A stretch of 64,000 bases of DNA from Kribbella flavida DSM 17836 (GCF_000024345.1 NC_013729.1:7316001-7380000); one strand, 5' to 3'; positions 16,453 to 26,839 are shown, numbered from the stretch's first letter. A program made the numbers and translations. Notes: generated by a model not told the origin, from the sequence alone.

Positions 16453-17739
16453 TCAGGCCGGCTTGACCGCGGCGGCCAGCGCCTTCTGCAGCGTCGGCAC
16501 GTCCATGCCGCTGCTGAACTGGCCGATCGCGGACAGGATGCTGTCGTTCTGGCCCAGCGTGCAGGCGGCGCCGTGGGCGCAGGACGGCACGATCGTCTTC
16601 GCCTTCCAGTCGGCCATCGCGGCCTGCTGGTACTTCGGGTAGTCGGTGGCGACCGCGTCGGACCGGGCCGGGATCGAGCCCTTCTTGGTGTTGAAGGCCT
16701 TCTGCCCCTCGGCGCTGCCGACCACCTTCAGCCAGCACTTCGCGCCGTCCGGGGTCTGCCCGTTGGTCGGCAGGGTGAACGAGTCCGCCAGGTACTGGAA
16801 GGTGTCGCCCGTGCCCGGCGCCGGCCAGTAGGTGTACGCCGAGTCCGGCACCTTGTCGGACAGCTGCTGCGCGGCGACCCAGTCACCCATCAGCGTGTAG
16901 GCGGACTGTCCCTTGTTCACGTACGACAGCGCGTCCGGCCAGTCGACCGCCTCGCGGTCGGCGTTGCTGAACGACAGGACCTTCTTGTACTTCTCCAGCG
17001 CGGCGGTGACATCGGCGCCGGCCGCGTCGGTCTCGCCCTTCCACAGACCGGTGAACTTGTCCGGGCCGAGCTCGGCCAGCAGCACCGCCTCCATCACCAT
17101 CTCCTGGGCGAAGCCCTTGGACGTGGCCAGCGGCGCCTTCACCCCGGCGGCCTTCAGCTTCTCCATGTCGGCGATCCAGGCGTCGACGCTGGCCGGGGCC
17201 TTGGTGGCGTCGAGGTTCGCCTTCTTCAGCACCGCCGGGTTGGCCCAGACCACGTTGGCGCGGTGCACGTTGGCCGGCACCGAGTAGATCTTGCCGTCCA
17301 CGGTGAGGTTGTCGATCAGGCTCTTCGGGAAGGCGGCGTCCAGGCCGAACTCCTTGTACAGGTCGCTGACGTCGTCGACCTGCCCGTTGCGGATGTAGTC
17401 ACCGAGCTCGGCGCCGGCGTGCGCCTGGAACGTCGACGGCGGCTTGTTGGCGGCCAGGTCGTTCGCCAGGACCTGCTTGGCGTTCGAGCCGGCGCCACCG
17501 GCCACCGCGGAGTTGACGAACTTGAAGTCCTTGCACTCGGTGTTGAACACCGAGACCAGCCCGTCCAGACCGGCCTTCTCGCCACCGTCGGCCCACCAGG
17601 TGAAGACGGTGACGTCCTTGCTCGCTGCCGCGTCCCCGCTTCCGCCGTCGTCGCTGTTCCCGCAGGCACTCACCGCGAGAAGACCCACGGCACCCAGTGC
17701 CGCGACGGTCTTGCTCCAACCACCACGCATTTCGCTCAC
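16453..17739 (-). CDS. Sugar ABC transporter substrate-binding lipoprotein
   Basis: The 428-residue product carries a lipoprotein signal with the lipobox LLAVSAC near residues 20-26, so it should be anchored outside the membrane by the cysteine. The mature protein has a flexible Gly/Ser/Asp stretch, then a family 1 solute-binding fold beginning VTVFTWWADGGEKAG; the ALMGDWVA-like segment (YTLMGDWVAAQQ) is typical. Tryptophan-rich binding-site motifs and sequence flavour suggest a glucose or mannose-type sugar. It heads the operon, as binding proteins usually do, with a TTGACA-containing promoter candidate upstream. Confidence 0.9.
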   Translation of the reverse strand: MSEMRGGWSKTVAALGAVGLLAVSACGNSDDGGSGDAAASKDVTVFTWWADGGEKAGLDGLVSVFNTECKDFKFVNSAVAGGAGSNAKQVLANDLAANKPPSTFQAHAGAELGDYIRNGQVDDVSDLYKEFGLDAAFPKSLIDNLTVDGKIYSVPANVHRANVVWANPAVLKKANLDATKAPASVDAWIADMEKLKAAGVKAPLATSKGFAQEMVMEAVLLAELGPDKFTGLWKGETDAAGADVTAALEKYKKVLSFSNADREAVDWPDALSYVNKGQSAYTLMGDWVAAQQLSDKVPDSAYTYWPAPGTGDTFQYLADSFTLPTNGQTPDGAKCWLKVVGSAEGQKAFNTKKGSIPARSDAVATDYPKYQQAAMADWKAKTIVPSCAHGAACTLGQNDSILSAIGQFSSGMDVPTLQKALAAAVKPA

Positions 17740-17792
17740 TCTCCGATCAGCTCATGGAGCTGTCTGACAACGAATGCCCCCTTGACCGCCCC

Positions 17793-17822
17793 ACTGTGGT
17801 CGCGCGGCCGGTCGGGTGTCAA
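17793..17822 (-). promoter_or_regulatory. Candidate promoter of the sugar ABC operon
   Basis: Read on the minus strand, a consensus -35 TTGACA (17817-17822) is followed after 18 bases by CACAGT (17793-17798), which keeps the key A2 and T6 of a -10. It lies 54 bases upstream of the binding-protein ATG. No clear sugar-regulator operator is visible. Confidence 0.45.
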
Positions 17823-17931
17823 CGTTCCGCGCAGGCGCGTTGCGCAGACGTGATGCCGCGCGAACAGCTGGTATGAGAGCGCGCACATTCTGCTCCTGCA
17901 GGCCACTGCCCACATGGCCGGGCCGGCCGGC

Positions 17932-18969
17932 TCAGCCACCGGGCCGGAGCAGGGTCTTGATCGCGCGCCGCTCGTGCATGGACCGGTAGCCCTCGGCAAC
18001 CTCGGACAGCGGCCTGACCTCGTCGAACACCAGGCCGGGGTTGATCGCACCGGCCAGCACGTCGGTCATCAGCTCCGGCAGGTACGCCCGGACCGGCGCG
18101 ACACCGCCGGCCAGGCCGACGTTGCGCTGGAACATCGTGCGGATCGGCACCTCGACGCCGTGCGGGATGCCGACGAAGCCGACGGTGGCGCCGGCCCTGG
18201 CGACGGCGAACGCGGTCGCGAACGACTGGTCGGTGCCGACGCACTCCAGCACCGCGTCCGCGCCCACGCCGTCGGTCAGCTCGAGCACCGCCGCCTCGGC
18301 CGCTTCCCCGCGCTCGGCGATGACGTGGGTGGCGCCGAACTCCCGCGCGATCTTCTGCCGCGGCTGATGGCGGGACAGCGCCACGACCCGCTCCGCGCCC
18401 ATCCGCGCGGCCGCCAGGACGCCGCACAGCCCGACCGCCCCGTCGCCGACGACCACGACGGTGTGCCCGGCCCGTACGCCGGCCGCGCGCGCCGCGTGCC
18501 AACCGGTGCCCATCACGTCCGACAAGGTCAGCAACGACGGCACGAGCGCGTCGTCGGGAACCTCCGGAGTCGCCACCAGCGTGCCGTCGGCGTACGGGAT
18601 CCGGGCGTACTCGCCCTGGCCGCCGTCGTTGGTGCGCCCGCCGATGCCCACCAGGTTCTGGCAGACCGACTGGTACCCGGCGCGGCAGTTCGGGCAGGTG
18701 CCGTCACTGGCGACGAACGGCACCACGACGAAGTCGCCGGGCCGCACGGTCCGGACGTCGGAGCCGGTCTGCTCGACGATCCCGACCAGCTCGTGCCCGA
18801 TCCGGCTGCCGGGGGTGATCGCGTTCTCGCCGCGGTAGGACCACAGGTCGGAGCCGCAGATGCAGCCGGCCACGATCCGCACCACCGCGTCGGTGGGCTG
18901 CTCGATCACCGGGTCCGGAACCTCGCTGAGCCGGACGTCGAACGGGGCGTGGATCGTGGTCGCTCGCAT
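17932..18969 (-). CDS. Zinc-dependent alcohol dehydrogenase family protein
   Basis: The 345-residue medium-chain dehydrogenase has catalytic-zinc ligands in GCICGSDLW and GHELVG, and a structural-zinc motif with CPNC and a downstream C in the next loop (CPNCRAGYQSVC), shorter than the usual four-cysteine lobe. The Rossmann motif VVVGDGAVGLCG (about 168-179) binds NAD(P). It is close to the actinobacterial IMP dehydrogenase-mislabelled or threonine-dehydrogenase-like ADH groups; the substrate is unknown. The ATG at 18969 is preferred because TACAGT lies six bases upstream, a leaderless start; a GTG two codons earlier is the alternative. Confidence 0.85.
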   Translation of the reverse strand: MRATTIHAPFDVRLSEVPDPVIEQPTDAVVRIVAGCICGSDLWSYRGENAITPGSRIGHELVGIVEQTGSDVRTVRPGDFVVVPFVASDGTCPNCRAGYQSVCQNLVGIGGRTNDGGQGEYARIPYADGTLVATPEVPDDALVPSLLTLSDVMGTGWHAARAAGVRAGHTVVVVGDGAVGLCGVLAAARMGAERVVALSRHQPRQKIAREFGATHVIAERGEAAEAAVLELTDGVGADAVLECVGTDQSFATAFAVARAGATVGFVGIPHGVEVPIRTMFQRNVGLAGGVAPVRAYLPELMTDVLAGAINPGLVFDEVRPLSEVAEGYRSMHERRAIKTLLRPGG

Positions 18970-18987
18970 CGCCACACTGTAGGCCGG

Positions 18988-19515
18988 TCAGTCCGGCGCG
19001 ACGACGGCGTACCGGCCACGGCGGTGGACGACCGGGGCCACGTCGTCGGCCAGCAGCTCCACGTGCTCGATCTCCAGCTGCACCTGCACCGCCCAGCCGA
19101 TCTCGCGCGGCTCGCCGGACGTCAGCCGACCACCCGCCCAGGCCGTCACCCCGGCCGGCACCGGGCCCCACTCGGTGTCCGTCCACTCGCTCAGCCGGAA
19201 CGGGCCCCCGGGGGCGGGCGCGACGTACCCGAAGGCGTCGGCCAGCTGCCGGTGCGGCTCGCCGAGCAGGGTCACCGCCGCGGTCTTTGCCTTCAGCAAC
19301 ATTTCGCACAGGTCGGAGTCCGGGTCGAGCAGCCCGAGCAGGTACCCCGGCTCCCCGTCGGCCACCAGCACCGACGACACGGTCAACCCGGCCCGCTTCC
19401 CGGCGTACTGGGCGGTCCAGAGGCTGACCGGCGACGCCAGCCTGCCACGGAACCGCCGGACCGGGCTCCGGTCCGCCTCGGCCGGCAGGAACGGGTGCTC
19501 CCCGTGAATGCTCAT
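18988..19515 (-). CDS. Flavin-reductase-like FMN-binding protein
   Basis: The 175-residue protein shows the split-barrel flavin reductase pattern: RFRGRLASPVSLWTA then AGLTVSSVLVADGEPGYLLGLL in part, which binds FMN. A catalytic role in reducing flavin or as an oxygenase partner is possible. The ATG at 19515 has TACGGT exactly six bases upstream, the leaderless arrangement, so it is preferred to an in-frame start at 19542. It is separated by 18 bases from the downstream dehydrogenase gene, which has its own promoter. Confidence 0.75.
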   Translation of the reverse strand: MSIHGEHPFLPAEADRSPVRRFRGRLASPVSLWTAQYAGKRAGLTVSSVLVADGEPGYLLGLLDPDSDLCEMLLKAKTAAVTLLGEPHRQLADAFGYVAPAPGGPFRLSEWTDTEWGPVPAGVTAWAGGRLTSGEPREIGWAVQVQLEIEHVELLADDVAPVVHRRGRYAVVAPD

Positions 19516-19538
19516 GCCGTCACCGTACGACGGGCGGC

Positions 19539-20927
19539 TCACCCGGCGACGGTCACCCGGTCGGGCAGGGTGAAGTGCTCGATCGGCCGGCTGGTCAGCC
19601 CGCCCGCGCCGCGGTAGGACTCGACGCGGCCGTCGGCGCCGAAGGTGAAGCGGTACCGCTCGCCGTACCCGCCGAAGCCCGAGTCACCGGTGACGCGCAG
19701 GGCCGAGTCGCCGTCCAGCTCGAGCGTCGTCGGCCCGGCGGCCGGGTCCGCGGCGGTCGGGTCGATCACGTGCAGCCGGCCGCCGAGCAGCACGACGTCG
19801 TTGACGCCCCACAGGTTCGCGAAGCGCCCGGTGAAACGGGCCAGGTCACCCTCGCCCCGATCCTTCGAGCCGGCCAGGTCCACCAGCTTCAGCAGCCCTT
19901 CGGCCAGCTGCGCCGCCGGACCGTCGATCGCGTTGGTCAGCACCGACACCGCGATCCGGCGCCCGGGATCGACCAGCGAGCGGGTGATGTGCCCGGGGTA
20001 GCCGCCGCTGTGGCCGAAGACGTCCCGCTTCGCCACCTCGGTGATCTGCAGCCCCAGCCCGTACCGCGGCCCGTCCTCCTCGTCCGTGGTCTTCCACAAC
20101 GGGTGCTGCATCTGCCGCTTCGAGGCGTCCGTGAGCAGCCGCTCGTCGCCCGGCAGGTGCGCCGAGAAGTAGGTGACCACATCCTGCGCCGTGCCGTAGA
20201 AGCCGGTCGCGGCGGCGAGCGCCCGGGTGTCCACGTGCTCGATCGGCACCCGGCTGTCCGCGTACGCGAGCGCGCTGTAGCCCACGGCGTACTCGGCAAC
20301 CCGAGCGGCGTCCAGCTCGGGGCCGAGGTCGTCCAGCCCGAGCTTGGCCACGACCGCCGCCTGCACGTGCTCGTTGTACGACGTCCCGGTGACCGCCTCG
20401 ATCACCAGTCCGAGCAGGCCGTAGCCGATGTTGGAGTACTTGAACCGGTCGTTCTCGCCGAGCACCGCCGAGCTCTCGTCGGTCAGAACACCGAGCAGGT
20501 GCTCGCGGTCCGGGAACGGCGTGCCGAGCTGCCAGAAGTCGGCCTCCAGGCTGTCCCGGGTGACGCCTCCGGCGTGGCTGAGCAGGTCGCGCAGGGTCCG
20601 CTCCCCGACCGGCGTGCCGACCAGCTCGGTGACGTGCGCCGACGCCTTGTCGTCGAGCCGGAGCCGGCCCTGCTCGACCAGCTGCAGCACGGCCGTCGCG
20701 GTGAACGTCTTGGAGTGCGACGCGATCCGGAACAGGTGCTGCGGGGTGAGCGCGACGCCGCCGTCCACGTCGGCCAGCCCGTACGCCGTGGACAGCGCGA
20801 CCCGGTCCCCGGCGAACACGGCCGCCTGCACGCCCGGGATCCGCTGGTAGCGCTGGTTGAAGGCCAGCCAGGTGTCGTAGTACGCGAGAACTTCGGTCAG
20901 GGTGCGGGAGTCCAGGGCGTCAGGCAT
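19539..20927 (-). CDS. Serine hydrolase, beta-lactamase / class C family
   Basis: The 462-residue protein has the SxxK catalytic motif SHSK (near residue 70) and a YSN motif (KYSNIGYGLLG, near residue 165), as in DD-peptidases, esterases and class C beta-lactamases. The HSGGYPGH segment replaces the KTG motif. A C-terminal lipocalin-like domain fills the rest. There is no signal peptide, so a cytosolic peptidase or esterase is as likely as wall activity. CAGTCT lies seven bases before the ATG, implying a leaderless promoter inside the end of paaN, which overlaps by eight bases. Confidence 0.8.
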   Translation of the reverse strand: MPDALDSRTLTEVLAYYDTWLAFNQRYQRIPGVQAAVFAGDRVALSTAYGLADVDGGVALTPQHLFRIASHSKTFTATAVLQLVEQGRLRLDDKASAHVTELVGTPVGERTLRDLLSHAGGVTRDSLEADFWQLGTPFPDREHLLGVLTDESSAVLGENDRFKYSNIGYGLLGLVIEAVTGTSYNEHVQAAVVAKLGLDDLGPELDAARVAEYAVGYSALAYADSRVPIEHVDTRALAAATGFYGTAQDVVTYFSAHLPGDERLLTDASKRQMQHPLWKTTDEEDGPRYGLGLQITEVAKRDVFGHSGGYPGHITRSLVDPGRRIAVSVLTNAIDGPAAQLAEGLLKLVDLAGSKDRGEGDLARFTGRFANLWGVNDVVLLGGRLHVIDPTAADPAAGPTTLELDGDSALRVTGDSGFGGYGERYRFTFGADGRVESYRGAGGLTSRPIEHFTLPDRVTVAG

Positions 20928-22593
20928 GACGCCTAGACTGAATGACGCGGAAGCGACTCGCAACGTAGGCGCCGTCGGTGTACGTCGCGTTGGCGGCCGG
21001 GTTGGCCCCGGTGCCGTGGAAGTCGCTGAAGGCTGCCGACTGGTTCACGAACACCTGGCCGGTGAGGTTCTCCGACAGCGCGACCCCGGTCTCGAGGGCG
21101 GCGTCGCGGGCCTGCTCCAGGACCTGCTCGTCGGTGGAGTAGACGCCGGCCGTCATCGCCCCGCCCGCGGCGGCGGTCCGCGCGAACAGCTCGATCGACT
21201 CCTTGGTGTCCGCGGTCCGGACCAGGAACGAGACCGGGCCGAAGCACTCGCTGCCGTAGGTGCCTTCCTCCTTGGCGTCGAGCGCGACCAGCAGCGGGGT
21301 CCGGATCACGGCGTCGTCGTACTGCGGGTGCTTGATCGCACGGGACTCCAGCACCACGTCGCCGTACTCGCGGGCCAGTTCCAGCCGGCTGACCACGGCC
21401 TGGTTCACGATGCCGCCGAGGATCTCGACCGCGCGGGCGTCGTCGCCGAGCAGCTTGCCGATCGCCGCGGCGATACCGGCACCGACCTCGTCGAACGACT
21501 TGGGCCCCTCGTCGGTCTCGATGCCGCCGGCCGGGACGAAGATGTTCTGGGTGGTGGTGCACATCTGGCCGGAGTACAGCGACAGCGTGAAGGCCAGGTT
21601 GCCGCAGAGCGCCTTGAACGCGTCGGTCGAGTCGATGATCACCGCGTTCACGCCGGCCTTCTCGGTGAACACGGTCGCCTGGGTCGCGTTCTGCTCCAGC
21701 CACTCGCCGAACTCGCTGCCGCCGGTGAAGTCGATCAGCTTGACCTCGGGCCGCAGCGCGAGCGGCTTGGCCAGTCCGTCGTCGGCGCGCTCGGCGGCCA
21801 GCGTGACCAGGTTCGGGTCGAGGCCGGCCTCGGCGAGCACCTCGCGGCAGACCTCGACGGTGATCGCCAGCGGCAGCACGGCCAGCGGGTGCGGCTTGAC
21901 CACGACGGCGTTGCCGGTGACCAGCGAGGCGAACAGGCCGGGCCAGGAGTTCCAGGTCGGGAAGGTGTTGCAGCCGATCACCAGCGCGACCCCGCGGCCG
22001 GTGACGGTGAAGTTCTTGGTCATCCGGATCGCTTCGCCCTTGGCCGGCTTCTCCCAGACCGCCTCGGCCGGGTACCGGTTCATCTCCTCGTAGGCGTAGG
22101 CGACCGCCTCCAGCGCCCGGTCCAGCGCGTGCGCGCCGCCGGCCTGGAACGCCATCACGAAGGCCTGGCCGCTGGTGTGCTGGACGGCGTTCGCGAGCTC
22201 GAAGACCCGCCGGTGCAGCCGGTCGAGGATCTCCAGCGTGACGCCGGTCCGGCCGTCGACGCCGGCCCTGCGCCAGTCGGCGAGACCCGCGCGGGCCGCG
22301 CCGAGCAGCTCGTCCAGGCCGCTCTCGGTGGTGCGCGGGTACTCGACGTTGAGCTCCAGCCCGAACGGCGACTGCTCGGTGACGACCGTGCCGTTCGCCC
22401 CCGGCGTGCCCAGCTCGTACGCCGTGCCGAGGTGCCGCTCGAACGCGGCCAAGCCGTCGGCGGCCGCCGTCTCGCCGTACACCCGCGGGCTCGGCGACTC
22501 GGGAAAGGCGGAGAAGTAGCCACGGCTGCGGATCGCCGCCAGTGCCCCGTCAAGGCGGTCGCGGTGGGTGGCGAGCCAGTCGGTCGATGTCAT
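20920..22593 (-). CDS. paaN: Phenylacetic acid degradation protein PaaN (aldehyde dehydrogenase)
   Basis: The 557-residue product belongs to the aldehyde dehydrogenase superfamily form found in actinobacterial phenylacetate clusters. It oxidises the semialdehyde formed after ring opening; the second MaoC-like hydratase domain of PaaZ is absent. Key motifs are VIGCNTFPTWNSWPG and VVKPHP for the NAD site, FTGGSEFGEWLE near residue 290, and the catalytic Cys in LYSGQMCTTTQNIFVP. It is divergent from paaI-thiolase-paaK across a 100-base promoter region, so a single regulator may control both arms. Confidence 0.9.
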   Translation of the reverse strand: MTSTDWLATHRDRLDGALAAIRSRGYFSAFPESPSPRVYGETAAADGLAAFERHLGTAYELGTPGANGTVVTEQSPFGLELNVEYPRTTESGLDELLGAARAGLADWRRAGVDGRTGVTLEILDRLHRRVFELANAVQHTSGQAFVMAFQAGGAHALDRALEAVAYAYEEMNRYPAEAVWEKPAKGEAIRMTKNFTVTGRGVALVIGCNTFPTWNSWPGLFASLVTGNAVVVKPHPLAVLPLAITVEVCREVLAEAGLDPNLVTLAAERADDGLAKPLALRPEVKLIDFTGGSEFGEWLEQNATQATVFTEKAGVNAVIIDSTDAFKALCGNLAFTLSLYSGQMCTTTQNIFVPAGGIETDEGPKSFDEVGAGIAAAIGKLLGDDARAVEILGGIVNQAVVSRLELAREYGDVVLESRAIKHPQYDDAVIRTPLLVALDAKEEGTYGSECFGPVSFLVRTADTKESIELFARTAAAGGAMTAGVYSTDEQVLEQARDAALETGVALSENLTGQVFVNQSAAFSDFHGTGANPAANATYTDGAYVASRFRVIQSRRHA

Positions 22594-22693
22594 GGGTGCG
22601 CTCCAAGCTGGGGTGGACTCCGCCCCGATGTTACAGTCATGGAGCAGACCGGCGATAGAGTGTCACAACCGTTGCTGATGGTTGGGTGGACTG

Positions 22694-23115
22694 ATGGGTG
22701 ACGACCTCGCGGCCAGGGTGGCCGCCGCGCTGTGGGCGGACGACACCGCCAGCGCCACGCTCGGCATGCGGCTGGACGCCGTCGGCGAGGGGTTCGCGCG
22801 GATGGAGATGACCGTGCGCGACGACATGGTCAACGGCCACGGCATCGCGCACGGCGGTTTCGTCTTCACGCTCGCCGACTCCGCGTTCGCCTTCGCCTGC
22901 AACGCGCGCAACCAGGTCAGCGTCGCGCAGGCCTGCGACATTGTTTTCGTCGCCCCGGCGCGACGCGGCGACCGACTGGTCGCCGAGGCGCACGAGCGCA
23001 CGGCGTACGGCCGCAACGCCATCTACGACGTGACCGTCCGCCGGGACGACGCGGTGATCGCGGAGTTCCGCGGCCACAGCCGGCGCCTGCCCGGCACCGT
23101 GATCAAGGAGAACCT

Positions 23116-23119
<4 letters not shown>
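22694..23119 (+). CDS. paaI: PaaI-type hotdog-fold acyl-CoA thioesterase
   Basis: The 141-residue protein has the hotdog thioesterase core NGHGIAHGGFVFTLADSAFAFACN (read in two parts), with the catalytic Asp in LADSAFA. PaaI removes stalled CoA thioesters such as ring-hydroxylated phenylacetyl-CoA and so returns CoA to the pool. The ATG at 22694 has GGTGGA upstream; a TTG at 22682 is in frame but less likely. Its stop overlaps the thiolase start by ATGA. Confidence 0.9.
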
Positions 23120-24320
<1,201 letters not shown>

Positions 24321-24321
<1 letters not shown>

Positions 24322-24484
24322 GGCGTGTTGATCAATTCCCTGCAGTCGCGAGCAGGTGCCCGGTGCGGTAGCTCGGCGTGCTGGAGTGAAGGCCTCGATG
24401 TTTTTCCATCGTGGCCTTTGCTCCAGTGCGGCGAGGTGCCGTGCCGGGTGCCGCGCAGCACGCAGGGAATCGATCAACACGCCC
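24321..24484. mobile_element. MITE-like 164-bp non-coding insertion flanked by TA
   Basis: Terminal inverted repeats of 23 bp (24321-24343 and 24462-24484) match at 22 of 23 positions and begin GGGCGTGTTGATC. Both ends are flanked by TA (24319-24320, 24485-24486), consistent with a TA duplication. The interior is itself largely palindromic: a 20-bp arm pair (24381-24400 with 24407-24426, 17 of 20 matching) around TTTTT forms the apex. It has no coding capacity. Such features fit a miniature inverted-repeat element mobilised by a transposase from elsewhere in the genome. It separates the thiolase from paaK. Confidence 0.75.
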
Positions 24485-24497
24485 TAAGGGATCGATG

Positions 24498-25814
24498 ATG
24501 GCGGACGAACTGCTCGGCGAGCCTTGTCCGGCCGAGCTTCAGGACGCCGGCGAACGGTTGTCCGTCGACGAGCTGCGCGCGCGGCAACTCGCCCGGCTGC
24601 AGGCCACCGTGCGGACGGCGTACGAGAACGTGCCGCACTACCGGGCGGCGCTGGACGGCGCGGGCTTCGCGCCGGACGACCTGCGGGAGCTGTCGGACCT
24701 GAGCCGGCTGCCGTTCACCACCAAGCAGGACCTGCGCGACAACTACCCGTTCGGCCTGTTCGCCGCGCCGCGCTCCGAGGTGGTCCGGGTGCACGCCTCC
24801 TCCGGTACGACGGGACGCCCGACGGTGGTCGGCTACACCCGGGGTGACATCGACCGGTGGGCCGACCTGATCGCCCGCTCGATCCGGGCGGCCGGTGGAC
24901 GCGCGGGCGACGTCTGTCACGTCGCCTACGGGTATGGGTTGTTCACCGGCGGGCTGGGCGCGCACTACGGCGCCGAACGGCTCGGCTGCACCGTCGTGCC
25001 GGTGTCCGGCGGCATGACCGAGCGGCAGGTCGACCTGATCCGCGACTTCGGCGCGCAGATCGTGATGGTGACGCCGTCGTACTTCCTGGCGATCCTGGAC
25101 GAGATGGATGCCCGTGGCCTCGACCCGCGGGACACCGCACTGCGGGTCGGCATCTTCGGCGCCGAGCCGTGGACCGAGCAGATGCGGACCGAGGTGGAGC
25201 AGCGCACCGGCATGCACGCGGTGGACATCTACGGGCTGTCGGAGGTGATGGGTCCCGGCGTCGCCCAGGAGTGCGTGGAGACCAAGGACGGCCTGCACAT
25301 CTGGGAAGACCACTTCTACCCCGAGGTCATCGACCCGGTCACCGGCGAGGTGCTGCCGGACGGTGAGCAGGGCGAGCTGGTCCTCACCACGCTGACCAAG
25401 GAGGCGCTGCCGGTCCTGCGCTACCGCACCCGCGACCTGACCCGCCTGCTGCCCGGCACCGCGCGGCCCGGGATGCGCCGGATGGAGAAGATCACCGGCC
25501 GCACCGACGACATGATGATCGTCCGCGGCGTGAACGTCTTCCCGACCCAGATCGAGCACCAGATCCTGCTGGTCGAGGGCCTCACCCCGCACTACCTGTG
25601 CGTGCTGACCCGGCCGAACCGCCTCGACGAGCTCACCGTCCAGGTCGAGGCAGCGCCCGGCCTGATCGACCACACCCCCGCCGCCGAAGCCCTGACGCAC
25701 CGGATCAAGACGCACATCGGCGTCACCGCGACCGTCGAGGTCCTGCCGCCGCACGCCCTGGAACGCTCACTGGGCAAGGCCAAACGCATCAACGACCGCC
25801 GCCGGCTGACCTGA
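24498..25814 (+). CDS. paaK: Phenylacetate-CoA ligase
   Basis: PaaK activates phenylacetate to phenylacetyl-CoA with ATP, the first step of the aerobic pathway. The 438-residue protein shows the ANL-family phosphate-binding loop HASSGTTGRPTVVGY (near residue 100), YGLSEVMGPGVAQEC (near 250) and the hinge TGRTDDMMIVRGVNVFP (near 335), all characteristic of phenylacetate-CoA ligases. ATG at 24498 is preferred because AAGGGA ends six bases upstream; ATG at 24495 is the alternative. The ribosome-binding site directly follows the inserted element, so the insertion sits just upstream of translation signals. Confidence 0.93.
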   Translation: MADELLGEPCPAELQDAGERLSVDELRARQLARLQATVRTAYENVPHYRAALDGAGFAPDDLRELSDLSRLPFTTKQDLRDNYPFGLFAAPRSEVVRVHASSGTTGRPTVVGYTRGDIDRWADLIARSIRAAGGRAGDVCHVAYGYGLFTGGLGAHYGAERLGCTVVPVSGGMTERQVDLIRDFGAQIVMVTPSYFLAILDEMDARGLDPRDTALRVGIFGAEPWTEQMRTEVEQRTGMHAVDIYGLSEVMGPGVAQECVETKDGLHIWEDHFYPEVIDPVTGEVLPDGEQGELVLTTLTKEALPVLRYRTRDLTRLLPGTARPGMRRMEKITGRTDDMMIVRGVNVFPTQIEHQILLVEGLTPHYLCVLTRPNRLDELTVQVEAAPGLIDHTPAAEALTHRIKTHIGVTATVEVLPPHALERSLGKAKRINDRRRLT

Positions 25815-25868
25815 GCCCCCGGCCCCTCCCACACCTTGAGCACTGTCCAGCCGATCCCCTTCCTCACC

Positions 25869-26124
25869 CCCACTTTGAGCACGGTCCAGCTACGAACCAG
25901 CGGCGGAAACGGCTGCCCCGTGCACAAGGCCGGCGACTCGCTCGCGTCCCCGCACCTCACGAGCGAGGCGACGCCGCGATGGAGCCCTCGTTCGGCGCGT
26001 CAGTACGACGCGTCAGTACGGCGGCATCGCGGCAGCTCCGAGTTTGGCCACGGAGGGGGCCGGCCTTGTGCACCGCTCGGCCGTTTCCGCCGCTGGTTCG
26101 TGGCTGGACGGTGCTCAAAGTGGG
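25869..26124. repeat. Long inverted repeat with 66-bp arms
   Basis: Arms 25869-25934 and 26059-26124 match at about 60 of 66 positions around a 124-base centre, filling most of the 365-base gap between the convergent paaK and TetR genes. The outer motif CTTTGAGCACGGTCCAGC has a third, partial copy at 25833-25852. The centre contains a direct repeat GCGTCAGTACG (two copies, 12 bases apart). Short reading frames through it are low-complexity and not convincing. It may form a long cruciform or RNA hairpin. Confidence 0.75.
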
Positions 26125-26179
26125 ATGACGCGAGGGGGCGAGGGCGGATCGCGCGCGTTGGGTGGGGTGCGGGAGCGGG

Positions 26180-26800
26180 TCAGGCGGCGAGTAGCTTCGG
26201 CAGGGTCTGGTGGGTGGCGGCGGCCAGGTTGGTGGTGGCGTCGGGGACGCCGGCGAGGTGGCGGAGCAGGGCCTGGGTGAAGAGACCGTCGAGCAACCCG
26301 TACGCCGTACCGGAGGTGACCGCCGGCGGGCGGCCGGACAGGTCGGCGTACGTGGTGACGATGCGCCAGATCATCAGCTCGAGCGACTGGTCGATCTCCA
26401 GCACGTCGGCCCGGAACGACTCCTCGAACAGGGCCTGGTTGCGCAGGTCGTACCAGAGCCTGTGCATGGCGGCGTCCTCGCGGCAGGTGGCGGCCAGCGC
26501 CTCGGCGAAGTCGGTGCGCAGGGTCTCGGCCGATGTCGCGGTGGCGACGATCTGGTCGTAGCGGGTGACGCACTCGGCCTTGTACTGCTTGACGCAGTGC
26601 GTGATCAGCTCGACCTTGTCGCGGAAGTAGTAGTGCAGGACTCCGTGCGAGAAGTCGGAGTTCTGGGCGATCTCGCGCAGGCTGGTCCGGGCGTAGCCGA
26701 GCTCGGACAACGTGCGCAGCGCCGAGGTGGCCAGTTGTGCACGACGTTCCGCGAACTTGTCCACCTGCCGGCGCGAGATCCGGTCCGTCAGCTCGGTCAT
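26180..26800 (-). CDS. TetR-family transcriptional regulator
   Basis: The 206-residue protein has a TetR helix-turn-helix (about residues 15-60) with SLREIAQNSDFSHGVLHYYF, and a helical ligand-binding domain. GGGAGG lies upstream of the ATG. It is divergent from the remnant of an acyl-CoA synthetase, a common actinobacterial pairing in which the regulator senses an acyl-CoA or the acid. With the partner gene gone, it may regulate only itself or the nearby paa genes. Direct repeats (26840-26877) in the divergent gap are its likely operators. Confidence 0.88.
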   Translation of the reverse strand: MTELTDRISRRQVDKFAERRAQLATSALRTLSELGYARTSLREIAQNSDFSHGVLHYYFRDKVELITHCVKQYKAECVTRYDQIVATATSAETLRTDFAEALAATCREDAAMHRLWYDLRNQALFEESFRADVLEIDQSLELMIWRIVTTYADLSGRPPAVTSGTAYGLLDGLFTQALLRHLAGVPDATTNLAAATHQTLPKLLAA

Positions 26801-26839
26801 CGGCAAGCCTCCCTGCGGTGAGTTTACCGTCGGCAGAGT

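Noticed and set aside
20902..22701. 599-codon plus-strand frame over paaN
   Set aside because: Shadow of paaN; composition dominated by Arg, Gly, Val and Gln with no motif.
25836..26561. Frames crossing the 66-bp inverted repeat
   Set aside because: The products are repetitive because of the DNA repeat and continue antisense to the TetR gene; no ribosome-binding site of quality.
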